This document shows, piece by piece, positions 33,768 through 45,905 of a DNA stretch of 64,000 bases. The notes under the pieces were generated by a model. That model saw nothing but the letters and a program-made list of their open reading frames with translations, searched no databases and was not told the DNA's origin. A program made the position numbers and the translations under genes. Positions within the stretch are counted from its first letter, which is position 1. Each line of letters begins with the position of its first letter. This DNA comes from Larix kaempferi (taxonomy: Eukaryota; Streptophyta; Pinopsida; Pinales; Pinaceae), in the NCBI GenBank assembly GCA_027924585.1, contig BSBM01000361.1, forward strand, positions 62,463,501-62,527,500. Direction: 5' to 3'.

Positions 33768-34062
33768 CCACAAGAGTGTTCAAAAGGAAGAATCTAGATC
33801 CAACGTGGATGCTCTCTATTCCCTTGATTATTTAATAAAGAGGATAGGGTTTTGGAAGTTAATCCATTGTTGGTTTCAACCATGTTAAGATATGTGTCCA
33901 CTTTTAGCCACTACTTCCTTGGGGAAGCATGAAATGATGAATAATAACTAGAATTTCACCTTTTGGAGCCAGGTTGTGACTTTTTGGGCAATATTTGTGA
34001 TTGAGATCACGCTTATCAAAGAAAAAGGCACGACCTCGAGATATGGTCAACTTCTAAGTTTG

Positions 34063-34803
34063 AATTTCATTTTTTGGGTATTTTAGTCACTTCCTTAGGT
34101 CACATGGATGATGTGAGATGGAAAATGGTGCTAATGTTGTCAGTTATGATGTATAATGGTGAAGAAATCGATGACAAGGTTAATGAGAAAATTTTGGTTG
34201 TTGATAGATTTCCCATTGATGTGTTAGGTCAGGAGTTCATTGTATGGTCAAAATACATCATAGGACTTTTGTACTTTCAAGAGGGAAAGGACACACCAGA
34301 TATCAAGACCACGCTAGAGAGGAATCCCTCTCCCAAGGGAGTACAGAGGCCCATGCCTATAGACAAACTGCTCAAGTAGGTGAGGTGTATATAATCTCAT
34401 AAATAGACGAGGTGGGCAGTCCCATGCTCGTGTCAATGTTTCAATACAATATTGGATCTAGTCCAAGAGGGGTCTAACTGACACATGAATAACTAAGAGG
34501 TACAACACGTCATTAGGGTAAAAAATGGACCCGATATAATACATGATCATGGTCCAACCATGGTTGATCTGAAGCACATGACTAGAAATAATGGCATCCC
34601 TGATGGAATGAAAATCACAATAACTAAAGCATTGTTAAAACTGAAGGGGCCTAAGATCTGTGTAACGTCTCAAAGGTGGTTCAAGAAAACTAAAATACTG
34701 AGTCAAACAAATCGAGGGAACTGCAATTGAAATTGGATCATCATATCCTGGATACCAGAGGAAGCATGTGATTGAAGCGCTTCCATAGAGACTTGAGAAC
34801 TGA
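34063..34803. other. Stretch between the tandem LTR units and the copia element
   Basis: One plus-strand frame of 101 codons (34074-34379) has no recognisable motif. No gene is supported. This is probably further retroelement DNA into which the copia element inserted. Confidence 0.4.
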
Positions 34804-35411
34804 TGTTGGGAATGTTATATTCTTTGCATGGAAATTGATGGTCAAAGTCGATAGTCAACTAGTTAATAGGTCGATTGTGGTTGGAAATTGATAGATGGTG
34901 GAAGTTTGGTTGACTGGACGACTGGAATAGTTGTTGGTCAAGAACAACGATTGGTCGATTGAAAGTCGACTAACATCGAAATGATGAGAAGCTCAACGGG
35001 AAATCGACCAAAGGTTGACTGAATCTAATCAACTGTAACATAATTGTTGAAAGTGGTTAGAAAGTTATGGATTGACATTAATGAGTTGTTGGTTGTAACT
35101 AACTAAGGTAACACGAGCTACTATATGTAGTGCATCTATAAATAAGATGTAATAGCTATGTAATAGTGTGGTGGTAGAATGAAGTGTGATTGTTGTATAG
35201 TATATCACTGTTGTAAAATGATGGTTAAGAGCGTTGGTTAATATATGAGTGGTAAATCTCATTGGTTTTCTAGTTTTTCCCGGTTGAGGGGTTTTCAGGG
35301 TAATTTTTGTGTATTGTGTTAATGTGTTGTGTGCTATTTATTAATGTTTAATTGTGTTTAACTGTAAGAATCAATATCCATGCTCACTATAATAGGTATT
35401 AGAACCCAACA
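34804..35411 (+). repeat. 5' LTR of the truncated copia element
   Basis: Starts TGTTGGGAATG and ends GAACCCAACA, with TGTTGGG/CCCAACA terminal inverted repeats. A TATA box (CTATAAATAAG) lies at about 35137-35147. The primer-binding site follows at once. Confidence 0.82.
35137..35147 (+). promoter_or_regulatory. TATA box in the copia LTR
   Basis: CTATAAATAAG about 275 bp before the LTR end, at a position suited to drive the genomic RNA. Confidence 0.55.
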
Positions 35412-35424
35412 ATTGTATCAGATC
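35412..35424 (+). promoter_or_regulatory. Primer-binding site of the copia element
   Basis: ATTGTATCAGATC after the LTR end is a degraded form of TTGGTATCAGAGC (initiator-Met tRNA type). Confidence 0.6.
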
Positions 35425-35534
35425 TATATTTGGCTTCAAGGGGATGCCTTTGTTGCTGAGAGTTTGGATTGGTCTTGTATCCGGTGAATACCTATTTTAG
35501 TGGGAGTTTTTAGAAACATTGATTCATAGTGAGA

Positions 35535-38375
35535 ATGGCTAACACTTCGAGGATATAAATTGAAAAGTTTAATGGACAAAATTTTGAGCTTTGGAAGCTT
35601 ATAATGGAGGACCTCCTTGTAGATAGAGAATAATGGGTTGTTGTCGGCGCTGGTATAACTCCAACAAGTATGCCGTCAAAAGATTTGTAGAAAATTGACA
35701 GGAAAGCAAGGAGTACAATCCGACTTTATTTAGTAGATTCTATATTGCTAAATGTATAAGGAGAAGACATTGCAAAGAACCTATGGGAGAAGTTGGAGAA
35801 CTTATACTAGTAAAAGTATTTGGTTAACAAGTTCTTTCTTCAGAAGAAGTTATATCTTCTAAGGATGAGTGAGGGTGACTCGGTTATAGAGCACTTGAAT
35901 ACATTCAACATTGCGATTAGTTAGTTGTTGTACGTGGATATTAAAATCAATGAGGAGGAGAATTGCATCAGTATGTTGTGTTCTTTTCCAGACTCATGGG
36001 ATAGTCTAGTTGTGGCTATTGGAAGTAATAATACCACATTGAAAATTGATTATGTGGTTGCATCTCTATTGTCATAAGAGATGAGATGAAATAACATGGA
36101 AGGCTGACCCACAACTCCTTAATGGTGAGAATTCGACCAAACGATAGAAGAAAAGGCAAAACCTGTTGTAGAAGATCAAAATCAAGGGGTTGATCTAAGA
36201 CCAAATATAAATGTCCTTGTTAGGCAACGAGAAGATGCTGGCAATGCAGTAAGGTCGGGCACTATAAGAAAGATTGTAAGTTGATAGAAGTCAAGAGAAA
36301 TAAAGGGTGTGAGGAATTTCAGTCAACCAATGGTAATCCTTTGCAGGAAGAGAAAGGAGTTGTGTATTTAACCTTCACAAGTACATAGTCGAATCGTGAC
36401 TCTTAGTTGATTGACTCTGGTGTGTCATATCATATGACACCACTTAGAGAATGGTTTTGTGAATATGAGAAGTTCGATGGCAGTGATGTTCTTCTAGGAG
36501 ATGATTCATCAACCAGTATAGTTGAATGAAGTAAATTTTGACTGCTATTAAAAGATGGAAGCGTAGGAACACCTCTATGAGTACTTCATATTCCAGTTTT
36601 GGCTCAGAACGTAATCACAGTCAGTAAGATTGAGAATGTAGGTGTATAGTATGTATTTGAGAAAGATATGTGCAAAATGGTGTGAGTATAAATGGTATTG
36701 ATGAGAGGATTTCAGACTGGAATCCTGTACATGCTATTGGGGAAGACTGACAATGACGGATGTGCTAATGCAAATTTTATAGAATTTGAAAGCATATCTT
36801 CTTGTCTCGACTTGACTATGTTGTGGCATTTGTGGATGGGACATATTGGTGAGAAAGGTCTTTGTGTTATGCACAATAAAGGTATGGTCAAAGTCTTCTT
36901 GATCGTTCGGAAGAAGTAGAATTATGTGAACATTGTATTTATGGTAAACAAAGTTATGTAAGTTTCTCATTTGGTTCTACATAACAAAATACTAGAGTTA
37001 ATACATAGTATGTGTTTGGAATAGTGTCGATCCCTTCACTAGGAGGATAATAGTAATACGTCTAGATGATTTATCCAAAATTACATGGTTGTATTTTCTA
37101 AGGAAGAAATGTGAGGTCTTTGAGAAGTTTCAAGAGTTTAAAGCTCTTGTAGAAAATCAAACTGGAAGAAAGATCAAAGTGTTGAGAACTGATAATGGAG
37201 GAGAATTCTATGGAAAGGCATTCAACCAGTTCTCTAGATAGCACGATATAGCTTGACAGAAAACAAATCCATACATGCCTCAACAAAATGGAGTTGCTGA
37301 AAGAATGAACGTAACGTTGATGGAGAAAGATAGTAGCATGCTCAGTGGTGTAGGAATCGCATAAGAATTCCAGACAGAGGTAGGCGACATGGCATGTTAG
37401 CTGGTAAATAGGTCGTCGTCAATGAATCTGGTCGACAAGAAACCATATGAGGCATGGGCTGGTAAAAATACATCTCTTACACATCTTAGAGTTTTTGGGT
37501 GTGATGCCTTTATGCATATCCCAAAGGAGAAAAGAAGCAAACTAGACAGCAAGTCAAAGAAACGCTTCTTCATCGGATACAAAGATGGAGTGAAGGGGTA
37601 TAAGTTGTAGAACACCTAGGGAATTCAGTCACAAAGAAGGTAGTTTATAGTAGAGATGTAATTTTTAAGGAAATCAGAGGTACTTCTAGGGATGAAGGGG
37701 TTAGAAGAGAAAATGAACCAAAAAAGCTAGAGTTTGAAAGTAATGATGAAAATCTAGATTCAGATGAATCGACTAAATATAATGAAGAAATGGAAGAGTA
37801 GACTTTGATCGTTAGGAGGCCTGGTCGAGCAAGGAAACAACTAATAAGGTATAGTCCACTTGAATTTTTCTATCCTTTTGCATTATTTTCCATAGAACTA
37901 GATGATCCCAGTTCGGTAAAGGAAGCAATCGACTTGACAGAGGGTGAACTCTAGAAAACGACTCGTGAAAGAGGAAATGGAATCCTTGAGAAAGAATGAA
38001 ACATGGGATTTTGTCGCATTATTGAATGGAAGGAAGCCCGTCGACAGTAAGTGGGTGTTCAAGAAAAAGGTAAATACAATAGGATAAGTCAAGAAGTATA
38101 AGGCTCGAATTGTAGCAAAAGGATATTCCCAAGTCAAGGGAATCGACTTCGGTGATATTTTATCTTGTGTTGCTAAGTTAACTTCAATGAGGGTACTAAT
38201 TCCTTTAGCTACAACATTTGATCTTGAGATATAACAGATGGATGTAAAGACAATATTTCTGTATGGTGACCTTGAAGAAAAAAATTATACGAAGAAGCAT
38301 GATGGTTTTACAATGGAAGGAGAAAAGGAGTTGGTCTGCAAGCTCAAGAAGTCTCTCTATTGTCTAAAAACCCAA
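35535..38375 (+). pseudogene. Copia Gag-Pol polyprotein, decayed and truncated
   Basis: It starts ATG at MANTSRI, with IEKFNGQNFELWKLIMEDLL and ARSTIRLYLVDSILLNV (gag). A zinc knuckle CWQCSKVGHYKKDC lies near 36235. Protease holds LIDSGVSYHMTPLREWF (36407 on). The pre-integrase zinc region is LWHLWMGHIGEKGLCVMHN (36820). The integrase core holds VLRTDNGGEF (about 37180) and PYMPQQNGVAERMN (37270). RT starts at SKWVFKKKVNTIG and reads KKYKARIVAKGYSQVKGIDF and MDVKTIFLYGDLEE, ending KKSLYCLK. The C2HC knuckle, DSG protease motif and integrase D/E residues are visible. Numerous TAG/TAA/TGA stops make it non-functional. RT motif YVDD and RNase H are lost in the truncation. Confidence 0.87.
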
Positions 38376-39550
38376 GACCCATATCTAGTGCTTGAAAACT
38401 CTTTTGTGTTGATTTTCACAATTTTTTAATGATACTTCTGTGAAAGGAAAAAGTGCATTGATGAGACAATTGAGTTGTTATGGTATGCATGGTTGTGTAT
38501 TGTCAAAATCCCTTGGGTGAATTGAGTTCCAGTGGACCATAAGAATGTATCTTGGAGGATGGTGGGGGAAAATTGTTTTCCTCATCTTTTCTGAAGTGAT
38601 GAATACATTTTCATAATGTTTAAGTTGCGATTTTTTGGCAAAGGGGAAGAAGTTAGATTAGAGTTGGATAGTTTCATGCTCAAATGATATGGACCCTACA
38701 AGAAAAATTATATTTATATCGTAAAGTGAAAAGTGGGATAAGATCATTACATGACACTTATCAATATTATAGCCCCCAACAATATTTAAGATCGACAAGT
38801 GAAAGTGATTGGTTAAAGTTTATCTAGTCTCGTGTTTTTCTTTTTTGCCTTTGATGTGAACTGTGGCTTGGGAGGTCTACATTGGTTAGTTAGTTATGTG
38901 TAGCTGATCACATTTAAGTCCCTCAAGATTCCTTTACTGGCCAACATTGGCCCCTACCTTATGCCACACAAATCCTTTTCCTTAGAAATAATAATCCAAT
39001 ATTTGCATCTGATTTGATCATCTCTATAATAATCATATGTTCATCAATGGGTACCACCTCACCTTGACAAATAAAGGTGCCTGCTACAATTGAATCCCAA
39101 GACTTTACACCCCACCTATTATCACTGGTTAACATGTAATTTAGATGATTGGATCCTTTCCCACCTATCAGTATACTGTACCCACCTTGCCAGGGAACTT
39201 GATAGAGAAGCTTTGCCTCTATTAGTTTAGCTTGATCCAAATGTCGATTGAGCCTAACAAAGGATATTCTTAAAACACCACACATGATTGCCTTAGGATA
39301 TTCTTGGCCTTAGAGTGGGGATATAGTTACAATTAGGAGTTTTGAGCTCTGTATATGGGTGTAAGGATGTTAACCGTGGTTAGTAGAGTAAAATCAGGTA
39401 TTAGGATCTTAAGGTAGCTTACAGGGATCCATATCCTCGAATGAAACATTGACCCAACACACATGACTTTTTGAGGTTACCTTTTGCATTCAAGTAGGGT
39501 TATGGAACCATTAAAAATTTTCAAGCACTAGGTATGGGTCTTGGGTTTTT
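38366..39550. mobile_element. 1.2-kb segment with 33-bp terminal inverted repeats
   Basis: Left arm AAAAACCCAAGACCCATATC, continuing TAGTGCTTGAAAA (38366-38398). The right arm (39518-39550) is its reverse complement with one mismatch. TA could be a two-base target duplication if the first A is excluded from the repeat. No transposase is seen. It starts exactly where the copia RT breaks, but RT does not resume on the right, so it may mark a rearrangement rather than a simple insertion. Non-autonomous TIR transposon or foldback are both possible. Confidence 0.55.
38959..39285 (-). pseudogene. Possible captured gene fragment, SET/SUVH-like (weak)
   Basis: Open minus-strand frame of 108 codons inside the inverted-repeat segment. 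The part LTSDNRWGVKSWDSIVAGTF, then ICQGEVV, resembles the pre-SET/SET junction of SUVH histone methyltransferases (WGVRSWD-I--G--ICEY-GE). The rest, LNRHLDQAKLIEAKLLYQVP, gives no support and no catalytic SET motif is present. It could be a Pack-TIR style capture or a chance resemblance. Confidence 0.25.
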
Positions 39551-40593
39551 ACTAGGTATGGTATGCACTAGGTATTCATTGCTTTTGGATTTTCAATGTG
39601 TTGTAGTTTTGTAACCGACATTTCCAGTGGACACTCCACCCATCTTCAGGGAATCACAATGAAGAAGCTGCTAATGGTAAGAAAAGAATCAAGATGATCA
39701 TATATAAGAAAGAGCAACTTAGTTGTTGAGGAATTAGGTAAATAAAATAAGAGATAAATGGTGGAGAAGTCAAGAATGAAGGGTATGTTTAATAATGTGA
39801 TAATTAAAACTAATTAATTGATTTCGGATTAGTTAGGATAGAAATAGGTTAAGGGTGGTAGAAATTTGGGGTTATTTAATTCAAACTTTAGGGAATAATT
39901 AGTAAGATTGAAATTGTAAATTAAAAATAAAAATAAACAATTCCACGGGAAGAGGAAGTCAAACCGAATTTAAATAATTAATATAAAACATATAACAAAA
40001 GAGGGTAATTTTGTTTTAATTATAAAATTAGGGATAGATCGAAAAAATGAAATTAATAGGGTAAACAAATAAATTAAAAAGTCAAAATACTAAATATCAA
40101 TATCAAAGGAGATTTGTAATAAATGTAAGGGAGTTATTATTAAATTAATTTAATTGATTATAATTATTAATAAAGTTAATTGAAAGTGATTTAGGGATAA
40201 ATTAATTAATTATTTAATTTAAATGGTTATAGGGAAATAAGTTTAATTAAAGTGATCATTTTTTAAAAGTAAAAGGGAGAAATATTAAAACAAAAGAAAG
40301 AAAACATTACAAAAGAGATAGAAATAAAGGGTTGAAAATAATAGAGTAATAATTAAGAGAAAGGGCATCGTATGGAGTGACAACTGTGCCATTGCAGGTG
40401 AATTATGATGATGTGATGGGCATCAGGTTGGTGGAGGATTTCGAGGAGCAAGGACATTTAACTCACATCTCTTATGTGTACCAGGTGGTACTGCCTAGTT
40501 CTCATGCTTAATTACAGAGTTATGGTACCTAGGGTGGCCTTCTCCAGTCTATCTCGCTCATTAATGGTCTCTAGATAAAGCCATAAGGGCCAT
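39551..40593. other. Gene-free AT-rich stretch
   Basis: Starts with a few CTAGGTATG repeats, then long A/T-rich DNA with many AATTAATT-type runs. No coding region seen. Confidence 0.5.
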
Positions 40594-41027
40594 TTGGGGT
40601 TCCAGTTTTACACCACTGGCATCATTCCTTCAGTAACGAGGGAGATTTGTCCGATGAATCTCCAGTGGGATTTTGTGGAAATCAATGCCGCCATGGTGCT
40701 AGCCTCCAGTCGACGAGGTGGTTGTTGTAGAGGGAAGTCTACGACGACGGATGGAAGGGATATAGCAAGGAATCTGGCTCCCATGGTGGACACTCTCCTG
40801 GACATTCAAAATGGTGTTCAAAGCCTGGGTGAGGACACGCAAGCTCGAGTTCAGGATATGTCACACCATGTGCAAGTTGTGACAGAGTGGTGCACATACA
40901 TCGTTGCTATGTTTAATCGTCCCATGCCATTTTATTCGGTGGAAATGAGGACTGAGATAGATGTCCCGACTCCTAAGGCTTCTCTCCTTGTTGTAGTGAT
41001 AGTGATGGACTCTCGAGCTCTCTCGTC
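40594..41027 (+). pseudogene. Unidentified reading frame cut by the 5' LTR of the copia-type element
   Basis: An open frame without recognised family. The middle part, VDTLLDIQNGVQSLGEDTQA and VQDMSHHVQVVTEWCTYIV, has a coiled-coil look. The frame continues artificially about 20 codons into the LTR that begins at 41028. Sequence after the element (49054-49258) again looks coding (EVPKVDNGGMHNTIQARECV, then ending RRCLDLEPRVEEL and two stops). This may be the other half of the same broken frame, perhaps a LINE 3' frame (inference). Confidence 0.3.
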
Positions 41028-43051
41028 TGTTGAAATTTGGTTGCCATTGATGTCAACTGATGTCAAAGAGGAAACAATATTCCTATGCTAGTTTGAAGAA
41101 GTATATGAAAGCCACTTTAAAGAAGTATATGTAAGCAAGTTTGAAGAAATACATGGAATCTAGTTTGAAGAAATACATAAGAGTACATCAAGCATATCGA
41201 GTTTGAATAAGTATATATGCAGATATCAAGTCCACCTAGTTAGGTTACTTTAGGAAAAATCCAAAGAGATGGTTGGACAAGGTTCGAGAGTGCGCAAGTG
41301 GCTTGAGACAAGAAGTGGTAAAGCAGTTATGCAAGTCTCGGAAGTGCGTAGAATACACCAATTAGAAGAAGTATGCAAGTCTCGTAAGTTCTCAAGTTAC
41401 ATCAATCAGAAGATACATACAAGTGGTTAAAGCGCGCAAAATTACCAAGAAGGAAGTAGCGGTTGTAGATGTCAAGTGCGCAAGACCCATAAGCAATGGT
41501 ACAGCAAGGGCGCAAGACCCATAAGCAATGGTACAGCAAGGGCACAAGACCACACTGCAAGGGTGCAAGATCAAACTACAAGGGTGCAAGTCCCACTAAG
41601 ACAAGGACCTGGTATGTGCAATACCCACAAAAGAAGAGACATTAGCGGTGAAGGTCATGACAAGTGGCAGAAGTATGAACCATGAAGCAAAGAAGAAGGA
41701 AAGCCGCAACTAACTTGTGGACATCACCGTCTGCGTAGGTCAGTATAAATAAGAATCCCAGTTGGAGAATTTTGTAAGTTTGCTGAGGTAAGCTTGATGA
41801 GGTAAGATTCATGAGGTAAGCTTGAAGAAGTAACCTTGGAGGAGGAAAGATGGAAGATACAGATTTATCAAGCTTCTAATTTTCGGGGAATCAAGGCCTC
41901 ATGGAAATAGAACAGATGATCTAGCAAGGAGCCGAGTGCGCACGAACAGAGGAATGGAATTGTTGATGGTGCGCAGTTTGATGTAAGTCTATTTTGTGAC
42001 AGTTGCGGAAAGACAAAAATGTAGATCTACAGAGGATGTGCAAGTGCATGAGACCAGAATGAAAGTATTGCGGACATCTCACAATCAGTCATAGATGATC
42101 TAAGATAGAGGCATGAAGATTAACTTCAATTATATCTTGTGTTGCGCAAAGTGAAGAAGTTTATCTGATGCGCTCAGATAGAATTGTCGTACAGTAAAGG
42201 ATGTACATTATGATACGAATGATCTGTGACAAGTGCAAATGAACCGAAAGGCGGAATCGCAAATGATGCATAAAGTGTCGCGGATGATCTAAATACTGTT
42301 GCACCATGATAGAAGAGAAGTATCTGAGAAGGTGCATAGACTTATCTGATACTGATGCGGAAAGTCAGAACAATAGTTTATTAGTTGATGCGTAGTATCA
42401 GTTGAAGTACAGTAGTGCAGAAGCAGAAAGGCACACAGAACTTGAAGCATGGACTATAGAATATGATGAAGCAACACACAATTTGTGAAGTGCGAAGTCA
42501 ATGGTAATGTGATGAAGTGTTCGAGTGAACTTCATGATACAGAATAATAATTGTAAGATCTTAAGATTGTAGAAGGTGCACACAACATAGTGAACAACAT
42601 TTTATAAGAAGAGTGCACAGATAAGAACAACAGTGAAGCAATATCTTATTATTATATATAAGGGTAGCAAGATGGGGCAAGGAGTAGGGGGTCGGTGCCT
42701 CCTTACAATTGGAGCTGGTAAATTAGGGAGTTGAAGCTTCCTTCAGGTTAGTGCCTATAAAACCATGGGGTCGGTGCCTCCTTCCAGTTGGTGTTGGAGA
42801 ACTTACGATGTTGGTGCTTCCTTGAATGTAATCTTTATATTATAAGAGAGCATTCTGTGGTTTTCTCCCATTTGGTTTTCCATGTAAAAATTGTGTGTTC
42901 TGTGTTTTTGCGCATATGTGGTTGGATGTTTTATTTATGATGGATTCTTAATTTAAGTTCATAATTAAATAGTTAAGAAGTTAAAAATTCTTCATAACTG
43001 CGCTAATATTGATTCACCCCCTCCCCTCTCAGTATTAAATAGATTCCAACA
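41028..43051 (+). repeat. 5' LTR of the gag-only copia-type element (2024 bp)
   Basis: Contains several internal short repeats: TTTGAAGAARTATATG-like units near 41090-41215, two copies of CGCAAGACCCATAAGCAATGG at about 41488-41550, and GGTCGGTGCCTCCTT-like units near 42690-42825. A TATA box (TATATAAGG) lies at about 42655. It matches 47158-49053 throughout. Confidence 0.85.
42655..42663 (+). promoter_or_regulatory. TATA box in the copia-type LTR
   Basis: TATATAAGG about 390 bp before the LTR end. The other LTR has TATATATCAGG at the same place. Confidence 0.5.
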
Positions 43052-43065
43052 ATTGGTATCAAAGC
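43052..43065 (+). promoter_or_regulatory. Primer-binding site of the gag-only copia-type element
   Basis: ATTGGTATCAAAGC immediately after the LTR end CCAACA; one base differs from the usual TTGGTATCAGAGC core. Confidence 0.82.
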
Positions 43066-43116
43066 GGGTGTCTTCAGTAACAACTTAACATCTGGAAGAT
43101 AGATCCATGTGTAGAT

Positions 43117-45100
43117 ATGGACAAACAAGAAGGTCTGTCCACTAATAGAGCACCAAGGTTTGATGGTACCAACTATACTTTCGGGAAGGTCAGGATGGAA
43201 GTATATTTGCAATCTCTTGGAGATGATGTCTAACAGTCCATTGTCGATGGTTATAATGTCCCAGCAGTCGCACCAATTGACCCAACTGAGAAGAGACTAT
43301 ATGAATGCAATGCAAGATCTAGAACGCACTGCTATGTGGGTTAACAAACACTGAATTTATTAAGGTCAGGCATTACACCTCATCCAAGGATGTATGGGAT
43401 AAGCTCAGGTGTCTATGAAGATGACGAGAAAGTAAAGAAAGCAAAGCTGCATAATTACTCTGGATTATATGAATCCTTGAAAATGAAAGATGAAGAGAAT
43501 ATTGCTTCTTACTTCTTGTGATTTGATGAGATAGTTAATGCTATCAAGAGTCTGGAGTTACTCTAGAAGAAGAATCAGTAGTGCATATGATACTGAGAAC
43601 TTTTCCTTCAAGATTCAACGTAAAGGTATATGTGTTAGAAGATAGAGCTACTATTGCAGACCTGAAAAAGGATGAACTTCAAGGAATTTTGACTGTGTAT
43701 GAGATGAGAACTGAGAAAGAAAATCCCATCAAAAAAGAAGCGACCTTTAAAGCCACTAGAAATGATGAACATGAAAATGACAAGGACTCTTGTAATGAAT
43801 CAAATGAAGAAGAGTCAAACTTTGTAAGGAAGTTGAAAAGAGGACGTGGTAAGTATACAAATGAATTGCCTTTCAAATGTTTTAGATGTCGTGGGATAGG
43901 CCATTTTGCTTCTAAGTGTCCTTACAGGAAAGATGGATATAGCGATAGCAAGGAAGAAGCTAGCTCCATGAACAAAGAACTGCGTGCACTTAGAAAAGAC
44001 TTGAGAATAAAAAGGAAATTCAAAAATAGAGGAAGAGTCTGTATACTGAGGAAGACAACAATGTATCCAAAGAGAGTGACTACGACGACAAGCCAAAATA
44101 GGTACTATTGATGGCCTTTGTCGAAGAAGAAAGCAGTGAAGAAAAGAAGAAGAATTGTTTGTCAAACAAGAAGAACACACCAGTTGCGTAAAACAAACCA
44201 AGATCACTAGATAAGTATTTCTTTAGTGGATTCTTCAATACACCTTCAAATCCTGTCACAGAAGTTAAATCTGACAGTCAATCTGAAGAATAAGAAGTTG
44301 CAGAGGTTGATTGGGAAGGTGAACTGGTTAGTGCCCTAGATGAATTTAAGAAATCAAGAAAGAATAGTAAAATCTTACAGGACCAACTGTTGAAGTATGA
44401 AGATCAGGCCAAACAAGATAAAGAGGTTCAAGAATGTCTTGATGAACAGGTAAGTGAAAAGGTAATGAACTATGAGAAACAACTGAATTGCACAATCGAC
44501 AAGATCAAATTACTTGAAGAAGAAAAACTCGTATTGAATACTTCTATGGAAGAGTTAGCGCATAAAAATAAGATGTTAACAAGTCGGCTTGAGTTGAATG
44601 ACGGGGAGATCTCTTGCTTAGAAGACAAGTTGATTGAGATAAAGGGAAAGAAACAAGTTCAAGATCACATCACAAGTGATACTTCGATTTGCGCACATTT
44701 AGGTAGTGACAAGGTTGAACCTAAAGAAGAAGTGTTGAACAAATTCAAAGGCAACACATCTATTCTGAATGATCAAAGATCTCCAGTAGACAAGTCAGGA
44801 CTTGTCTATGAAAAACATCTAAGAAGGTCTAAGACAATGAACATCGTCCAAATCAAATGAAGTCATTCAGGTATGATAATTCATTACACTAACAAGAGAA
44901 CTACCAATAGAGTGAATTGTGCAAGGTGCAACTATATTGGTCATATTGCGGAGTATTAGCAAACTATGATATGTTATTCTTGTGGTGGCTTTGGACATAA
45001 GGCTATGTATTGTCGAAGAACAATAAACTGTCCAGATGGAAACATGATGCGCAAAAGCAATCACAATAAGAGGATCAAAAGAGAAGACAGTTCAATGTAG
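43117..45100 (+). pseudogene. Long copia-type Gag with coiled coil and three zinc knuckles
   Basis: It starts ATG at MDKQEGLSTNRAPRFDGTNY, followed by a UBN2-like Gag core (KKAKLHNYSGLYESLKMKDE, MILRTFPSRFNVKVYVLEDR). Zinc knuckle 1, CFRCRGIGHFASKC, is near 43880. A long heptad-rich region follows (YEKQLNCTIDKIKLLEEEKL, MEELAHKNKMLTSRLELNDG). Knuckle 2, CARCNYIGHIAEY, ends in a TAG where the last cysteine is expected. Knuckle 3 is CYSCGGFGHKAMYC near 44975. Frameshifts lie near 43330-43570 and stops are scattered. Three knuckles and a coiled coil make it longer than an ordinary copia Gag, in line with Sirevirus Gag proteins. It would package RNA for mobilisation by a relative's enzymes (inference). 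Confidence 0.75.
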
Positions 45101-45559
45101 AACCGAAATGGAGATACGCACGTAAAAAGGTGGGTAAGAAAAATGTCTTCCGCAGAAGAAACTGACAAGTCAAGTGCGTCTCAAGTAGATAGTGTTTGTT
45201 GCCCTTCTTGTTGATGTTTAAGATATTAAGTAAGATCGTTTGATTCAACATGATACATATTAGGAATTCAAGGAGTGTGTTAGTGAAGAAGTTGGTTGTT
45301 GTATTAATGTTAATTGTTGTTGTAGTAAGTTGGATTGTTGCAGAAAAGAAATTCATTATTGTTGATGAACAAACAAAGATATGTATATATATTCAGTTAG
45401 TTGTTGTGGTATGTTAAAGTTAGAATGAAGCAAATTTCAAATAATAAAAAACATGAGTCTGCGTAGATACATAAACGTAACTTGTATTTTATTCAAAATC
45501 TGTGCCTTTACAAAATGCATGAGTATTTTGTTGTTGAGAACAGAGCTGAATTACAAAGA

Positions 45560-45905
45560 AGGAAACATGCCGATGCCAAAAGGAAAATCCAAGATGACAA
45601 TGGAATATGTATCAAGCAAAATTGAGAATCATAGGGTAATTCAAAGCCACAATTCAAGGTCTAACTTTGTGTCTGGTTGTTGTGCAAGTCGAAGCTCCAA
45701 GTCTATTGAAACCAACTCAATGATTTTAGAACTTGACTGCGGAGGATATAACTGTAGAGTCGCATACGACATACCATTAGAAGATTGCTTGGCCCGAATT
45801 GAGCTTAGCATGTCGAGAATTCACTATTGCTGCTGCTCCAGGAGGTCTACCCACTTGCTTAAATCAGATAATCCTTCTGCAATGCTACGGTTCACTTGCG
45901 AGTGA
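45560..45905 (+). CDS. Unidentified open frame in the gag-only element
   Basis: About 112 codons from MPMPKGKSKMTMEYVSSKIE to AMLRFTCE. It is cysteine-rich near the end and has no recognised motif. It partly overlaps the more convincing antisense frame, so it may be only its shadow. Confidence 0.2.

Larger units (their letters stand above)
32358..34062 (-). repeat. Ogre/Tat-like LTR, right part: three tandem promoter-bearing units
   Basis: Three copies of a roughly 520-600-bp unit, starting near 32358, 32962 and about 33525 (the third lacks part of its start). Shared landmarks are GGGGAAGGTTC-TTGATCTCC at 32471, 33057 and 33573, GAGAGAATTGGGATTGTGT, and GTGTTCAAAAGGAAGAATCT. Read on the minus strand, each copy has a TATA box followed by CAATCCCAATTCTCTCACAAAC. 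It continues the LTR broken at 18381. The outer (5') LTR end at the right is not defined. Confidence 0.65.
34804..38375 (+). mobile_element. Ty1/copia element, 3'-truncated
   Basis: A 608-bp 5' LTR, primer-binding site and gag-protease-integrase-RT reading frames in canonical copia order. It breaks off inside RT after KKSLYCLK (family: KSLYGLKQAPRQW). RNase H, polypurine tract and 3' LTR are missing. The break coincides with the start of a segment bounded by inverted repeats. Confidence 0.88.

Noticed and set aside
43815-44207. Minus-strand open frame of 130 codons
   Set aside because: Antisense to the zinc-knuckle region of the copia-type Gag.
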